Of a DNA stretch of 64,000 nt, positions 11,472 through 24,210 are shown piece by piece. The position numbers and the translations under genes are program-made. The notes under the pieces are model-generated. The model was given only the letters and a program-made list of their open reading frames with translations, made no database searches and was not told the DNA's origin. The stretch is from contig NC_012875.2 of the NCBI RefSeq assembly GCF_000003195.3, forward strand, positions 33,274,314 to 33,338,313, given 5' to 3'. Source of the stretch: Sorghum bicolor. Taxonomy: Eukaryota; Streptophyta; Magnoliopsida; Poales; Poaceae. Each line of letters opens with the position of its first letter. Within the stretch, counting starts at the first letter, position 1.

Positions 11472-12810
11472 TGTTGACAGTCCTTAAGTACCAAACATAA
11501 TCATCAAATAAATAAAGAAAAGGATCCAAATGCAACCAACACCTAGACTCAGGGTTTTATCTGACAGAATTCCATGAGTTTTGGTGTTTGTCTATTTCTG
11601 CAGGGGGTTATCAGGAAATACGGAAGAAAGGCACACACGTCGGGTTTACATAGAGATATTAACGTGCCGCGCAATTTTCTATCATCTAGAAGACTCCAGA
11701 AGTCACGGGAACGAACGGGAGGCTGAGCGGGCTCGGGGGCAGGGCTCCCACCCTCCCCCCTTGGGCGCCCGCCGAGCTACAGAGTTGGATCAGGACTCTC
11801 TTTCGGGATGATGTTCCACCGACCTAAAGGATCATGGATAACTGTTCAATCAATGTCGGTTTGATCCGACGGCCCAGGTTCACTTGAGGGGACTATATAA
11901 CCAGACCCCCTGGCCCCTGGAGGAGGCACCTCTTGATCATTATTCATTATTCATAGACAGAGCAAAAGCTAGGGTTTAGAGATGAGAGCTCTCCTCTCTT
12001 CTCTAAACAAGAGTAGATCTAGATAGTAGCGAGATGGAGAGCGAAGGAGGATTAGAGGAGAGGCCGGCCTGTTGGTTCTTCCTCCGGTTGTACTTCGTCA
12101 TGATCAAGCTCTAATCAAGCTTGCTCATGGGATGACTCTGGTAATCTAGTTCTAATTCATTATGCAATTACTAATCATGTATGTTCTGGTTCACAACTCT
12201 TTTGAGTACTTCTAATCTATAGGACCCTATAGGTTAGAGTTGTAGTATAGGTGTAAGCGTGGTGCTTAGACCTAGATTACTTGTGGATATCCCCTGTCTA
12301 GCTGGATCGTGTGGTAGGCTGCGTAGGTGACAGTTACGTTGGTCCTCTGTAGTCCACCTCTTGTTAGCAGGACGAGTAGGGTTTATCGGCCTATGGATAA
12401 GCATCCTTTGTGGTGTATTCTTATCACGTGGTTCGTCCCAGACATAGACATACACCTTTGAAGTAGAGAAACCATAGTTATCCTCTCTATTCTGCTACCA
12501 TCGCCCATATACTAGATTCCTCTACTCTCTATTCCCATATTATCACTCATTGTTATCTTACCTTTAATATTGTTCTTATTCAATTCTACCATCTTTCCTA
12601 TTTACACTTATCTATCTATCTTGGTTAATTTAGAGCATAGTAGGTTCTCCCGTTTCCCTGTGGATACGATAAAACCTTTAATTTGGTAAAAGCTTCAACG
12701 GTATCCGTGCGCTTGCGGATTATCTGTGTGCGTATAAATACCATAGTACACTCTAGTGCCATGCTGGGGATGACAACCTAGTATTCAAGTGGTGTTAGCA
12801 AGTGTCAACA
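11472..12810 (+). repeat. 5' LTR of element A
   Basis: It starts TGTTGACAG and ends GTGTCAACA (1339 bp). TATATAA at 11894-11900 precedes the CCAGACCCCCTGGCCCC block. Compared with the 3' LTR it keeps about 54 bp (around 11990-12042) that are missing there between two copies of GAGAGC. Confidence 0.92.
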
Positions 12811-12818
12811 AGCATTTT

Positions 12819-12836
12819 TGGCGCCGTTGCTGGGGA
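12819..12836 (+). other. Primer-binding site of element A, tRNA-Asp type
   Basis: TGGCGCCGTTGCTGGGGA lies eight bases after the 5' LTR. It matches the complement of the plant tRNA-Asp 3' end with one mismatch. Confidence 0.8.
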
Positions 12837-12972
12837 AACGGTTGCTGACTTGACTATGAACTAGCTTAATCATTTTCTAAAAAAATAAAAAAATATATAT
12901 ATTTTTCCTTTTATCTTCTGCCTTATCTCTGCTATTCTTTCTTCTTATCTAATCCTTGATCTTTGGTCTATC

Positions 12973-14341
12973 ATGAATTCAAACATGTCTATCTATGAAT
13001 TTCATAGACCTACGGGCACACATCTCGAACCACCAAAATCTTCAAAGCCTATCATAGCATCTAGTTTTGAGATAGACCCCGAATACATAGAATTTGTTCA
13101 AAAACAACCTTTCTCCGGAGAAGGTGAGGAAAACCCATACACACACCTAAGAGAGTTCTATCGAGTCTGTGACCTCCTTCGCAAAGAAGGCATGTCCGAT
13201 GAGACCCTTAAATGGAAGCTCTTTCCGTTCTCTTTAACGGGAAAAGCTAGACATTGGTACAAACTCAAAGTAGGGAGTGTTCATGGAGATTGGAAGGAGT
13301 TATATAATAGTTTTCTTTCTAAATATTTTCCAATCTCCAAAGTGGCGGAACTTCGGCGTAAGATTATTTCTTTTAGACAACTGGAAGAAGAATCTCTTGG
13401 CAAATCATGGGACCGCTTTATTAACCTTACTCTCACTGGCCCAAAGCTTTCTATTCCAGAAGTTCTTCTAATTCACTTTTTTTGAGGGCCTTAGTAGGAA
13501 AAATAAGCAAACCCTTCATGCGGCCTCTGGAGGATCTTTCCACCACCTATCCGCTAGTGAAGCTTGGAATTTGATTGATCTAATGAGCGGAAAGTCTCCT
13601 AGCTTTTATATCCCTGAGAAAGAGACAGAACCTGTTCCTAGGCAAGAAGAAGAAGTTTCGATAGCCAGATCACAACCACTTCAATTCCAAACTTTAGCTA
13701 TCGATCCTAAACCATCAATACCCCAAAATTCTCCAAGGGAGGAAGGAATTCTGACCTTAAATCTTTCAGATGCTGATGGTTTAGACTTCTGGTTCCATAA
13801 GAGACCTTCAAGCAGGGATAATTCAAATCCTCGCAATAATGGTTCTCTTAGAGAATATCCTGGTTCCTATTATGAAGAAGTCAAGGATGACATATCAATT
13901 GAAGGAGAGCTAAGCCATATAGAAACTTCTAACACCTCCCCTTTCCGGATCACAAGTTCCAAATGGCTAGAATGCGTAGAATGGATGGATAAGGAAGAAG
14001 CTTTAATGGATTCTGACTTTGGCTCAATTTCAAATGGTGAGTTCTTGACTCCCTTTGAAGAAGAGATTCATCCAACTACAGAAGAGGACATAGGTGAGAC
14101 CAATCCAGGAGAAACTCCGAACATTTAGATTGGAGACAAAGATAACATTAATGAGCATGGAATTTATTTCACAGCCACTTTGTTTACTCCATGCTCATAT
14201 GCAACATCTTCCCAATCTATTGGTCTCTCCAACATCACCACATTTGAGATCTCCAACCCCCTCTTCCTTTCTATTTATAAAAACTTTAAAAGGGTGGTTG
14301 TCGATGCATATGTCTATAATAAATATTGTAGATCTCGTTGA
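12973..14341 (+). pseudogene. gag of element A
   Basis: The frame from the ATG at 12973 encodes a retrotransposon gag domain: motifs PYTHLREFY, KLFPFSLTGKARHWY and FLSKYFP are visible in the first 130 residues. It stops at a run of seven T (13477-13483) and continues in the next frame to a TAG at 14126. The same frame then stays open to the TGA at 14339, which gives the conserved tail also seen at 4275-4465 and 25696-25908. The product would be the structural shell protein. One frameshift and one nonsense codon break this copy. I cannot exclude programmed slippage at the T run, but the extra stop makes decay the simpler reading. Confidence 0.8.
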
Positions 14342-17300
14342 ATTGATCTTGATATAGGTCAGCGTTGGAAGGGAAACCACTTCGCCGACATAAATTGATG
14401 GTTTCCCAAGGACAAGCTTAGTGTCCTAAAATAAGCGCTGATCAGATCGTAACATGAGCTTTTAATTATTTGCAACATTACCTTGCGTATTGAGCATATA
14501 AGGATAATTGTAAAAATAATCCTTCGGGTATTCTTGTCACTAACCTTTCTAGGATTGGAGCAAGAAGATCGGATGAATGACAAGCACAAGGTATGTCCAA
14601 CCAATCATCATACAACATTGAATTAAATCCAAACTTGAATTTTGCAAAATTCAAGCTTGGGGGAGTAATTTACATAAAAACACCCTTTGCCATGTTGCTA
14701 TGTTGGTTGTCCCTACATTTGAAACATGCTCAATTTGTTAAATACTAATCACACTACTTCATCTCCACTTCAGTAGATCTCTATAAATGCTGTCATGCTA
14801 CCTTTGTCTATTTACTAGCAAGTGTTGCTTTGGAAGTACTCGACATACTTTCCATTGGCATTTAAATTAAGCATGGTGCTTATGTTAAATAGCCTTCCTT
14901 AATCTGATTAGACATGGAGTCTAGTTTGGTTACTGAACTAAAAACTGCTTGAGTAGATATTGGTATATTTTGTCGGACTAACCCCTACAGCAAAACTTTC
15001 ACTATCAACCTGGGAAGTCCTGAGATAAACTCACATTGGAGATGAAGAGGGTAACACATGAAGTTTAACAATTTGCACAAGAAGGACATAGCACATTCAT
15101 CATACAGAGATGATCCATGGAAGGAGACAAAGTACATAAACAAGATACACAACCACTACGAAAGGAAAGCTTCCACAAGGTGATACTATACCATCACTCT
15201 TCAAGTAAGGTAACATCTTAAGATATCTGACTATCACTTTTATAAGCTTCTCCTTGGTTCTGGTGTTCACATAAATAAAGAGACAAACATGTATGATTTA
15301 TAACTCTAAATTAACCAACCCAACTGATTCAGCATGTTTAGTCCTTTAATCTTTATTCCTAGTACTACCTCCATGATCCCACACTCCTAATCATATGAGC
15401 TAAAATGTTAGACATTTAATCTTTGGGAAGATATGAAGAAAAAGGCATATATATAGATAGATTATCTTTCGATTAGGTTGAGCGATCTGATCCGGCAAAT
15501 GTTTGAAATGCTACACTCATGAACTTATCATTCATCAACTTTGTCTTGCTCACCATGCTTAAGGTTAGAGAAGAACAAATACACTTTTGGTTCTGTTGGT
15601 GTTTTCCACCAACAGGGCCCATGCACTTGATCTCTGCCTTGTCTCTATGAGCAGGTACACTACGAGCACAAACACACTGAGCAGGATGCTGCCAATGCCG
15701 CACTTCGAACTGCTGGGCAAACGAAGAACATGGGTGATACCGTATCAAGAGGTGCAGACGTCAAGCTCCGCACCTGAATCAGATGACGCACCTAAAGAAT
15801 GAACACGGTGAGAAGTCTTGTTCAGAAGACTTAAAACATTGATCCATCACCGAAAGGTAAAATCGGTAGTTATCCATATTTATCCTTTTTGCATTCCCTT
15901 TTCCCTTAAATTATTTACTTTCCTTAAATGGCTTGTTAGTTAATCATGCTATCTTGAAAAAAAAATAAAAAATGTTAAAAATAGTAAGCCCCATGTGAGT
16001 ATGCTCGTGGCATAAAACCCATAAGTACATTCACTGTGGTGGTGTAAAAATAAAATAAATATATTCTTGTCCTATAGAAATGAAAATATAAAAATAAATT
16101 TATGATCCTACCAAAGAGAGTAATATGTATTAGAGGAAGCTCAACATGATAAAGGCAAAGAGATTTTATGCTAACACTTAACCAGTTCCACAAAGTTTTG
16201 TTGTCTATTTGAGCTCCACATAATTCAAGGATCAAAGAAGACTAGCAGACGGAGGACATTCTAATCGCTGTCAGGGTGCTGCCGACATTCAAATACACCT
16301 CCGCCACCTGCTAGCTCCATCGAAAGAAATTACGTCAAAATCCAGCTTGGGGGAGAGCACCCCCATTTATCTAGCTCGGTATTTCTATCTACGTTTATAG
16401 TTATACTTTGTTAAAATAATAAAAAGATGCATAATCATAAAAACCCAAATAAAGATTTTATGCTTATATATATATCTTTTCTTAGTTTGCTAAATAAATA
16501 AATAAATAAAGATTGCTATGAACCCTCATGATAAGCTCTCACATGGATATGATGAATAGTTGCTCTGCCAATTACCTAGTTTTCAAATTTGAGCTCTCTC
16601 TCAAGTTTAGGCATGACTGTTATAATTTAAAGTTTTGCTCTAAACCTGAACTTGTGGGAAGAGTACTTGATTTAAAGTCTAAGTTGTTAACGGATATGAT
16701 ATGGGAAGGTTGAGCTGCTGTTTATCTGTTCCTAGAGATGCTAGAATTCTGGAGAATTTTATCTTTGAAAATCTTTAAAATATTGCATCATGAGTTCCTG
16801 TATGATGAGAGTTTAAAATCCTACCACAGCCACATATACATGCTTATGTGACTATGAACGATATATTTACTTTTTACTGCTTATGAGCATTGAGTGTGGT
16901 CAAGCTATGTAGACCCTTAGGAGCTTGTCATGCGGTTATAATCAAGATTCACTTGCACGTCCACTCATACATGCTGCTTCTACTCCGGAAGTATGCATCC
17001 ACATACATCCACTCATTTCCATCTCCAGATTCACCCAAAATTATTCTACTCCTATCCAGGAGAGAATAGCCAAAAACATTATCCCATTCCTTTTTTCCCT
17101 GTGAAATAAATGCTCGAGCTATTTTGGTTACTACCACTTGCTACATTATTCCAGGAGGGTGAGTGCTCTGAAAAAAAAAGAAGAAAAATACGAGGAAATA
17201 AAAAGGGGCAAGTGCCCGGAACCTCGAAAGAAAAAAAAGTGAGACGAGAGGTAAAAATGGACAAGTGTCTGATAGTAGAATTAGGGGTACAAGATACCCA

Positions 17301-18012
17301 CCTAAGAGATAAGAAAAAAAAGAAAATATAGAGCATCTCATTCCCCTCAAACTTCAAAGTGCAAGAAAGGTATGTATCCCCTCAAAAGAGCAAAAGTAGA
17401 ATTAGACTTTCACCATTATTTTCACCATTATCACCATCATCACCATACACCATTCATCCGCCACACATGCACATCTTGGTTTGACTTATTGACTTGTTTC
17501 TCTGGATCCATGGTTTGACTATGCAATAAATGTCTTGTAAGTATGTATTAGCTGTCTCCCACCTATGAGCTCCAGATATCAAACCTTATTAGAGTAGGGT
17601 GAGAGAGAAGGCAATATCACTATGCCTCATACAACAAATACTACATACTTTGAGAGAAGGCGTATATTATCACTGCCTTGGTAAGGATCCAGAAATACCA
17701 CAAAAGAGAGACTAGAGAGAGTCATACAAGGAATCTCTGAGTTTTATTTGAAAATCTGCAAAAACTCTAGAGCTATAGTTGATCAAAGAACAAGGGACAT
17801 GGTGCTTGACTTGACCGTTCTATCTTTTAACTGCTCAAGACACAAGTGACGGTTGCAAGCCCCATGGTGGAAGGTAATATGAGTAAGTTTAAATCTTAAC
17901 AGTTTACCCTAACCTAGAGACGAGATCTTGTTTAAATGCATGTGTAGCTTTAAGGCATAAAACCACTGCAGAAACTCTTAAGTCCATCCTTGCTCAGGGA
18001 CGAGCAAGAGGT
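14342..18012 (+). other. Long non-coding 3' region of element A
   Basis: About 3.7 kb without a credible coding region. It holds two internal copies of the purine-tract motif (14653-14666 and 16343-16355), a perfect 9-bp stem hairpin (15593-15615), AT-rich microsatellite-like stretches (about 16490-16510), and a block near 17160-17340 that recurs in elements B and C. The whole stretch is homologous in inverted orientation to about 20911-25690. The protease-containing segment kept in element B appears to be deleted here near 15750-15830. Confidence 0.7.
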
Positions 18013-18026
18013 AAGCTTGGGGGAGT
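18013..18026 (+). other. Polypurine tract of element A
   Basis: AAGCTTGGGGGAGT lies directly against the 3' LTR. The identical 14 bases also occur inside the element at 14653-14666. Confidence 0.85.
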
Positions 18027-19311
18027 TGTTGACGGTCCTTAAGTACCAAATATAATCATCAAATAAATAAAGAAAAGGATCCAAATGCAACCAACAGCCA
18101 GACTTAGGGTTTTATCTGACAGAATTCCACGAGTTTTGGTGTTTGTCTATTTCTGCAGGGGGTTATCAGGAAATACGGAAGAAAGGCCCACACGTCGGGT
18201 TTACATAGAGATATTAACGTGCTGCGCAATTTTCTATCATCTAGAAGACTTCAGAAGACACGGGAACGAACGGGAGGCCGAGCGGGCTCGGGGGCAGGGC
18301 ACCCGCCCTCCCCCTTGGGCGCCCACCCAGCTACAGAGTTGGATCAGGACTCTCTTTCGGGATGATGTTCCACCTACCTAAAGGATCAAGGATAACCGTT
18401 CAATCAATGTCGGTTTGATCCGACGGCCCAGGTTCACTTGAGGGGACTATATAACCAGACCCCCTAGCCCCTGGAGGAGGCACCCCTTGATCACTATTCA
18501 TTATTCATAGACAGAGCAAAAGCTAGGGTTTAGAGATGAGAGCGAAGGAGGATTAGAGGAGAGGCCGGACTGTCGGTTCTTCCTCCGGTTGTACTTCGTC
18601 ATGATCAAGCTCTAATCAAGCTTGCTCATGGGATGACTCTGGTAATCTACTTCTAATTCATTATGCAATTACTAATCATGTATGTTCTGGTTCACAACTC
18701 TTTTGAGTACTTCTAATCTATAGGACCCTATAGGTTAGAGTTGTAGTATAGCTGTAAGCGTGGTGCTTAGACCTAGATTACTTGTTGATATCCCCTGTCT
18801 AGCTGGATCGTGTGGTAGGCCGCGTAGGTGACAGTTACGTTGATCCTCTGTAGTCCACCTCTCGTTAGCAGGACGGGTAGGGTTTATCGGCCTATGGATA
18901 AGCATCCTTTGTGGTGTATTCTTATCACGTGGTTCGTCCCAGACATAGACATACACCTTTGAAGTAGAGAAACCATAGTTATCCTCTCTATTCTGCTACC
19001 ATCGCCCATATACTAGATTACTCTACTCTCTATTCCCATATTATCAACCATTGTTATATTACCTTTAATATTGTTCTTATTCAATTCTACCATCTTTCCT
19101 ATTTACACTTATCTGTCTATCTTGGTTAAGTTAGAGCGTAGTTGGTTCTCCCGTTTCCCTGTGGATACGATAAAACATTTAATCGGGTAAAAGCTTCAAC
19201 GGTATCCGTGTGCTTGCGGATTATCTGTTTGCGTATAAATACCATAGTACACTCTAGTGCCATGCTGGGGATGACAACCTAGTATTCAAGTGGTGTTAGC
19301 AAGTGTCAACA
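18027..19311 (+). repeat. 3' LTR of element A
   Basis: 1285 bp, TGTTGACGG to GTGTCAACA. TATATAA lies at 18448-18454. It lacks about 54 bp found in the 5' LTR, apparently a deletion between short GAGAGC repeats, and carries scattered substitutions, so this insertion is not recent. Confidence 0.92.
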
Positions 19312-19645
19312 ACCATCTGGAGAGCGTGGGCGGGAAGATGCGTCTGCTTGGCGTAAAATTGACACCCATGGCACGAGCGTACGAGCTCGATGGCGTCAGC
19401 TACGGCCGTTGGCCAGTCGAAGCCTTGTCAGAAAGCGTTCTCTACGAGGGTCCGCGGAGTAGCGTGGTGGCCACAAGCCCCCGAGTGTAGATCCTCGAGG
19501 AGCTTTCGGCCTTCCTCTATGGTGATGCAATGCTGCAAGATTCCTGTCGGGCTTCGTCGGTATAGTTCGTTGTCTTCACCGTAGATTACGTATGACTTGG
19601 CCCGTTGAGCGATACGGTGGGTTTCGGATCGATCTTCTGGTAGCT
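19312..19645 (-). pseudogene. T1 integrase zinc-binding domain (fragment)
   Basis: Read on minus from 19645 to 19312. It encodes a segment with YGEDNELYRRSPTGI and then the H-x-C-G-H-H and CxxC elements of the integrase N-terminal zinc domain (LHSGACGHHATP and, further on, CHGCQF). A TGA interrupts AF/QGF near 19428. It is flanked by element A on the left and element B on the right and connects across both to the rest of T1 pol. This module would bind zinc and assist integrase oligomerisation. Confidence 0.82.
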
Positions 19646-20895
19646 TGTTGGGTATTTTAAACGCAAACAGAAAAATCCGCAAGCGCACGGATACCGATGT
19701 AGCTTTCACCCGGGAGTATTCCAGAGTATCGATTTTCCACAGAGAACGTGAGTGTACTAATTAAGATCCAAGATCGCCCAAGGATAACTATATAATTATT
19801 TTTGGTGGGAAGAGAGGAAGTTTCCTGAGAGTTCTCTAGTTGATCTAGAATTACTTCAAGAATATCTATATCGGGACATCAGAGCACTAACCACAGAAAG
19901 AGATGAGAAGGGGGCTAGGAAGGTCTGACTACGGTCCTACAAACACCGATCCGAACGAGGTGGAATACGTCGACCGTTAGGGCTGTCACTACCCTAAGGC
20001 TACCACAACAATCTGTAGGATTGGGTGCAATTCCAGGTAATCGCAAGACTAAACACCAGGTCTAATCTATTAATTACTACTCTAGCGTTATAAAGACTAG
20101 AGCACTTGATGCAAGCGGGAATCCAATAAATAACTTGAATGTAAATAAAAGTAATTAGAGAACTCAGGAATAATGAATTGAAGAACCTATAGAACGATGA
20201 AGAACGAACCAGTTGCTGCAAAAGTACAATGTTGAGGAAGATCCGACAGATCCGGCTCCTCCTCCGCTCTCCTCTTCTCTCTCCCTATTTTCTAGATTAC
20301 AACTAGAACTAACTAGAACTAGAACTAGAGGAACTAGAACTAGAACTAGATGAACTAGAACTAGAACTAGATGAACTAGAGGTAGAAATAGAAGAACTAG
20401 AGGGATCCTCTCTACTTGGATGAAGAATTGAAACCCTAACTTTGATTCTGTAGAAGAGGTATGATCTCCAGGGGCCAGGGGGTCTGGTTTTATAGTCCCT
20501 TCAAGTGAATATGGACCGTTGGATCAAACCGACATTGATTGAACGGTTATCCTTGATCCTTTAGGTCGGTGGAGCAATATCCCAAAAGAGAGTCCTGATT
20601 GGACTCCGGCTGAGGGCGGGCGCCCTGCCTCCGAGCCCGATTGCCTTCCCGTTCGTTCCCGTGGCTTCTGGAGTCTTCTAGATGGTAGAAAATTGCGCGG
20701 CACATTAATATCTCTATGTAATCCCGACGTGTGGGCCTTTCTTCCGTATTTCCTGATAACCCCCTGCAGAAATAGACAAACACCAAAACTCGTGGAATTC
20801 TGTCAGATAAAACCCTAAGTCTAGGTGTTGGTTGCATTCAGATCCGTTTCCATGATTAGTTGATGGTTAAATGTGAGCATTAAGGACTGTCAACA
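19646..20895 (-). repeat. 3' LTR of element B
   Basis: 1250 bp on plus from TGTTGGGTATTTT to CTGTCAACA. The minus-strand TATAAAA is at 20488-20494. The leader segment at about 20288-20400 is an irregular tandem array of GAACTA-like hexamers. The GC motif GGGCGGGCGCCC lies near 20615. Confidence 0.92.
20288..20400. repeat. GAACTA hexamer minisatellite in the LTR of element B
   Basis: Repeated GAACTAGAACTAGA(T/G) units run through the segment just downstream of the minus-strand TATA box. The same array is present at about 26690-26795 in the other LTR, so it was in place before insertion. Confidence 0.75.
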
Positions 20896-20910
20896 AGCTC
20901 CCCCAAGCTT
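20896..20910 (-). other. Polypurine tract of element B
   Basis: The minus strand reads AAGCTTGGGGGAGCT against the LTR start TGTTGACAG. Confidence 0.82.
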
Positions 20911-22448
20911 AACCTTTGCTCGTCCCTGAGCAAAGATGAACTCAATAGTTTCTGCAGTGGTTTCATACCTTAAAGATACATATGCGTTCAAACAAGATCT
21001 CATATCTGAGTTAGGGTAAACTGTTAAAATTTAAACATACTCATTTTACCTTCCACCATGGGGCTTGTAACCGTCACTTGTGTCTTGAGCAGTTAAAAGA
21101 TAGAACGGTCTAGTCAAGCACCATGTCTCTTGTTCTTCGATTAACTATAGCTCTGGAGTTTTTGCAGATTTTCAAATAAAACTCAGAGATTCCTTGTATG
21201 ACTCTCTCTAGTCTCTCTTTTGTGGTATTTCTGGATCCTTACCAAGACAGTGATGGTATATGCCTTCTCTCAAAGTATGTGGTATTTGTGGTATGAAGCA
21301 TAGTGGCATTGCCTTCTCTCTCACCCTACTCTAATAAGGTTTTGATATCTGGAGCTCATAGGTGGGAGACAGCTAATACATACTTACAAGACATTTATTG
21401 CATAGTCAAACCATGGATCCAGAAGAACAAGTCAATAAGTCAAATCAAGATGTGCATGTGTGGCGAATGAATGGTGATAATGGTGAAAGTAATGGTGATA
21501 ACAATGGTGAAAGTCTAATTCTACTTGTGCTCTTTTGAGGGGATACATACCTTTCTTGCTCTTTTCAAACTTTTTGAGGAGAATGAGATGCTCTATATTT
21601 TATCTTTTTTTTTCTTTTCTCTCAGGTGGGTATCTTGTACCCCTAATTCTACTGTCGGACACTTGTCTATTTTTACCTCTCGTCTCACTTTTTTCTATTC
21701 TTTCGAGGTTCCGGGCACTTGCCCCTTTTTATTTTCTCGTATCTTTCTTTTTTTTCTTTTTTCTTTTTTTTAGAGCAGTCATCTCTTGAAATAATGTAGC
21801 AAGTGGTAGTAACAAGATAACTTGAGCATTTATTTCACAAGGGAAAACAGAAATGTTTTTGGCTATTCTCTCCCTGATTAGGAGTAGAATATTTTTGGGT
21901 GGTTCTGGAGATGGAAATTGATGGATATATGTGGATGCGTACTTCTAGAGTAGAGGCAGCATGTATGAGTGAACGTGCAAGTGAATCTTGATTTAACCAC
22001 ATGACAAGCTCCTAAGGGTCTACACAGCTTGAACACACTCAATGCTCATAAGCAGTAAAAAGTAAATGTGAAGCTCAAAGTCTAGTAAGCATGTATATAT
22101 GGTTGTGGTAGGAATTTAAACTCTCATCATACAGGAACTCATCATGTGTTATTTTAAAGATTTTCAAAGATAAAATTCTCCCGAATTCTAGCATCTCTAG
22201 GAATAGATAAACAACAGCTCAACCTTCCCATATCGTATCCATTTAACTACTTAGACTTTAGATCAAGTACTCTCCCCACAAGATTAGGTTTAGAGCAAAT
22301 CTTAATTAATAACAGTGATGCCTAAACTTGAGAGAGATTTCAATTTTGAGAACTAGTCATGGCAGAGCAACTATTCATCATTTCCATGTGAGAGTTTATC
22401 ATGAGGGTTCATAGCAAACTTTATTTATTTATTTAGCAAACTAAGCAA

Positions 22449-22502
<54 letters not shown>

Positions 22503-23293
22503 CACAAAATCCTTATTTGAGTTTTCATGATTATGCATCTTTTTATTATTTTGAGTAAAGTATAAACGCGAGTAGAAACACTTAGCTGGATAAATGGGGG
22601 TGCTCTCCCCCAAGCTGGATTTTGACGTAATTTCTTCTGATGTAGCTATCAGGTGGTGGAGGTGTATTTGAATGTCGGCAGCACTCTAACAACGATTAGG
22701 ATGTCCTCCGTCTGCTAGTCTTCTTTGATCCTTGAATTCTGTGGAGCTCAAATAGACAACAAAGCTTTGTGGAACTGGTTAAGTGTTAGCATAAATATCT
22801 AGCCTTTATCATGTTGAGCTTCCTCAATAAATGTTACTCTCTTTAGTAAGATCATAAATTTATTTTTATAATTTTATTTTTATAGGATAGGAATATATTT
22901 ATTTCATTTTTTTATGCCACCACAGTGAATGTACATATGGGTTTTATGCCATGAGCATACTCACATGGGGCTTACTATTTTTAACATTTTTATTTTCTTT
23001 TCAAGATGATATGAACCAGATTAACTAAGCAAACTATTTTAAAATAATTGAAAGGAAAAGGATAACTACCAAGTTTACCTCTTGGCAAGGCGTTCGGTGT
23101 TTTTAAGTCCTCCGAACGGGACTCTCCATTTTCTCATTCGTCCTGGGATTCGCTGGACGGCGTAGTCGGTGGTTCCGGCGGTGCCTCCTCTTCGTGTATA
23201 ACTATCTTCTCTCTACACACCTGACTCGGTGCTACGGTCTCCTCAGGACAGTTCTGTTCAAGCTGTATGTCTTCAGACCTTACAACTTCTCCT
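20911..23293 (-). other. Non-coding 3' region of element B
   Basis: About 2.4 kb with no credible coding region. It contains an internal purine-tract copy (22603-22617), an (AT)n microsatellite (22451-22501), and the block at about 21590-21780 that recurs in elements A and C. It is homologous, inverted, to about 15840-18010 of element A. Confidence 0.7.
22451..22501. repeat. (AT)25 microsatellite
   Basis: An uninterrupted run of about 25 AT units lies in the non-coding interior of element B. The corresponding place in element A (near 16465) has only a short TATATATAT, so it expanded here. Confidence 0.95.
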
Positions 23294-24210
23294 TCATAGT
23301 CTACCCATCCGTCCTTGATGATTTTGCCTTCTCTGGTTGTGGTTGCGTCGTCTCCTTCTTATCCTGACCTGCTTAGAGTCTTCAACTATATGGTTAGGGT
23401 CAGTAAAATAGCGACATACTTTCTCATAGGGGAAGTGCATATGGACTTCTCCGGTTCCAATGTAGATGATTGCTTTAATGGTGCTGAGGAACGATCTCCT
23501 AAGGATGATGGATGGATCGTACTTGTCTTCTCCCATGTCAATAACCTTAAAATCATCTGGAGCTGAATGTATGTCGGTTTTAGGGGCATGGTTCTGAATA
23601 GGAGCTGATAGGTGACTGGGTCGTCCTTTTTGGTTAGGAATGGTGACTTTAGTTGATGATCTTGACCTCCATGAACTGCAGTGACCATCTTAGTTGACTC
23701 GGTCCACATTTGCTTGTTCCTGTTCCTCCTGTTGGTCCTCTTCCTTGGTTCATGTCGGGATTGCTCTGAGATTTGTGTAGTCTTGTTCTTGAAGGAAAAT
23801 GTCTCCTTCCTCCCCTTGATATAGAAACTGATCTTGGCAGCACTAGCATAGATGACAGCTCCTGAGGTGTTCAGGAATGGCCTCCCTCGGATGATCGGTG
23901 CCCTCTCATCAGTACCAGTCTCTATCACCACGAAGTCTGCTGGGGCATACAAGATACCAACTCGGACGCAGAGGTTCTTCAATATTCCCTTTGGGAAACA
24001 TAGTGTCTGATCTGCAGGCTGCAAACACATGGTTGTTTCTAATAAAGGATGTGTACAGAATTTTTCATAGAGTACCCTAGGCTTAATGTTGACGCTGGAG
24101 CCAAAGTCGCAGAGTGCTTCTAGAAAGTCCACCATGCCGATGGAGATCGGGATGACGGTGCATCCTAGATTGCCTCTCTTGACCGGTAGAAGGTCAGTAA
24201 TTACTTCCAC
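23294..24210 (-). pseudogene. Protease remnant of element B, with a second partial module
   Basis: From 24210 on minus the frame encodes a retropepsin-like domain: LPVKRG, the active-site region LCDFGSSVN (Asp-Phe-Gly where Asp-Leu/Ser-Gly is usual), MCLQPADQ, then APIIRGRPFLNT. The frame continues with basic, low-complexity sequence. In another frame (about 23536-23370) a second protease-like end appears: IDMGEDKYDPSI, then RRSFLSTIKA and GEVHMHFP. This looks like a second copy of the flap/C-terminal half, offset by a frameshift. The protease would cleave the Gag precursor. No reverse transcriptase follows. Confidence 0.7.

Larger units (their letters stand above)
11472..19311 (+). mobile_element. 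Element A: plus-strand non-autonomous LTR retrotransposon
   Basis: LTRs 11472-12810 and 18027-19311 flank a primer site, a broken gag and about 3.7 kb of non-coding sequence ending in a purine tract. The five-base target duplication ACCAT (11467-11471 and 19312-19316) is exact. The disrupted T1 integrase frame (...LQM/VPITWP...) joins perfectly when the element is removed. There is no protease, reverse transcriptase or integrase, so movement would depend on another element. Its internal sequence is homologous, inverted, to that of the element at 19646-27305. Confidence 0.93.

Noticed and set aside
13477..13483. Programmed frameshift at a run of seven T in gag of element A
   Set aside because: A second in-frame stop at 14126 and the lack of any downstream enzyme make ordinary decay the simpler reading. 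No second copy of this exact site is available in the window.
20288..20400. Possible CRISPR-like or satellite array
   Set aside because: The units are six bases with no spacers, and the same array sits in both LTRs of element B, so it is a minisatellite inside the LTR.
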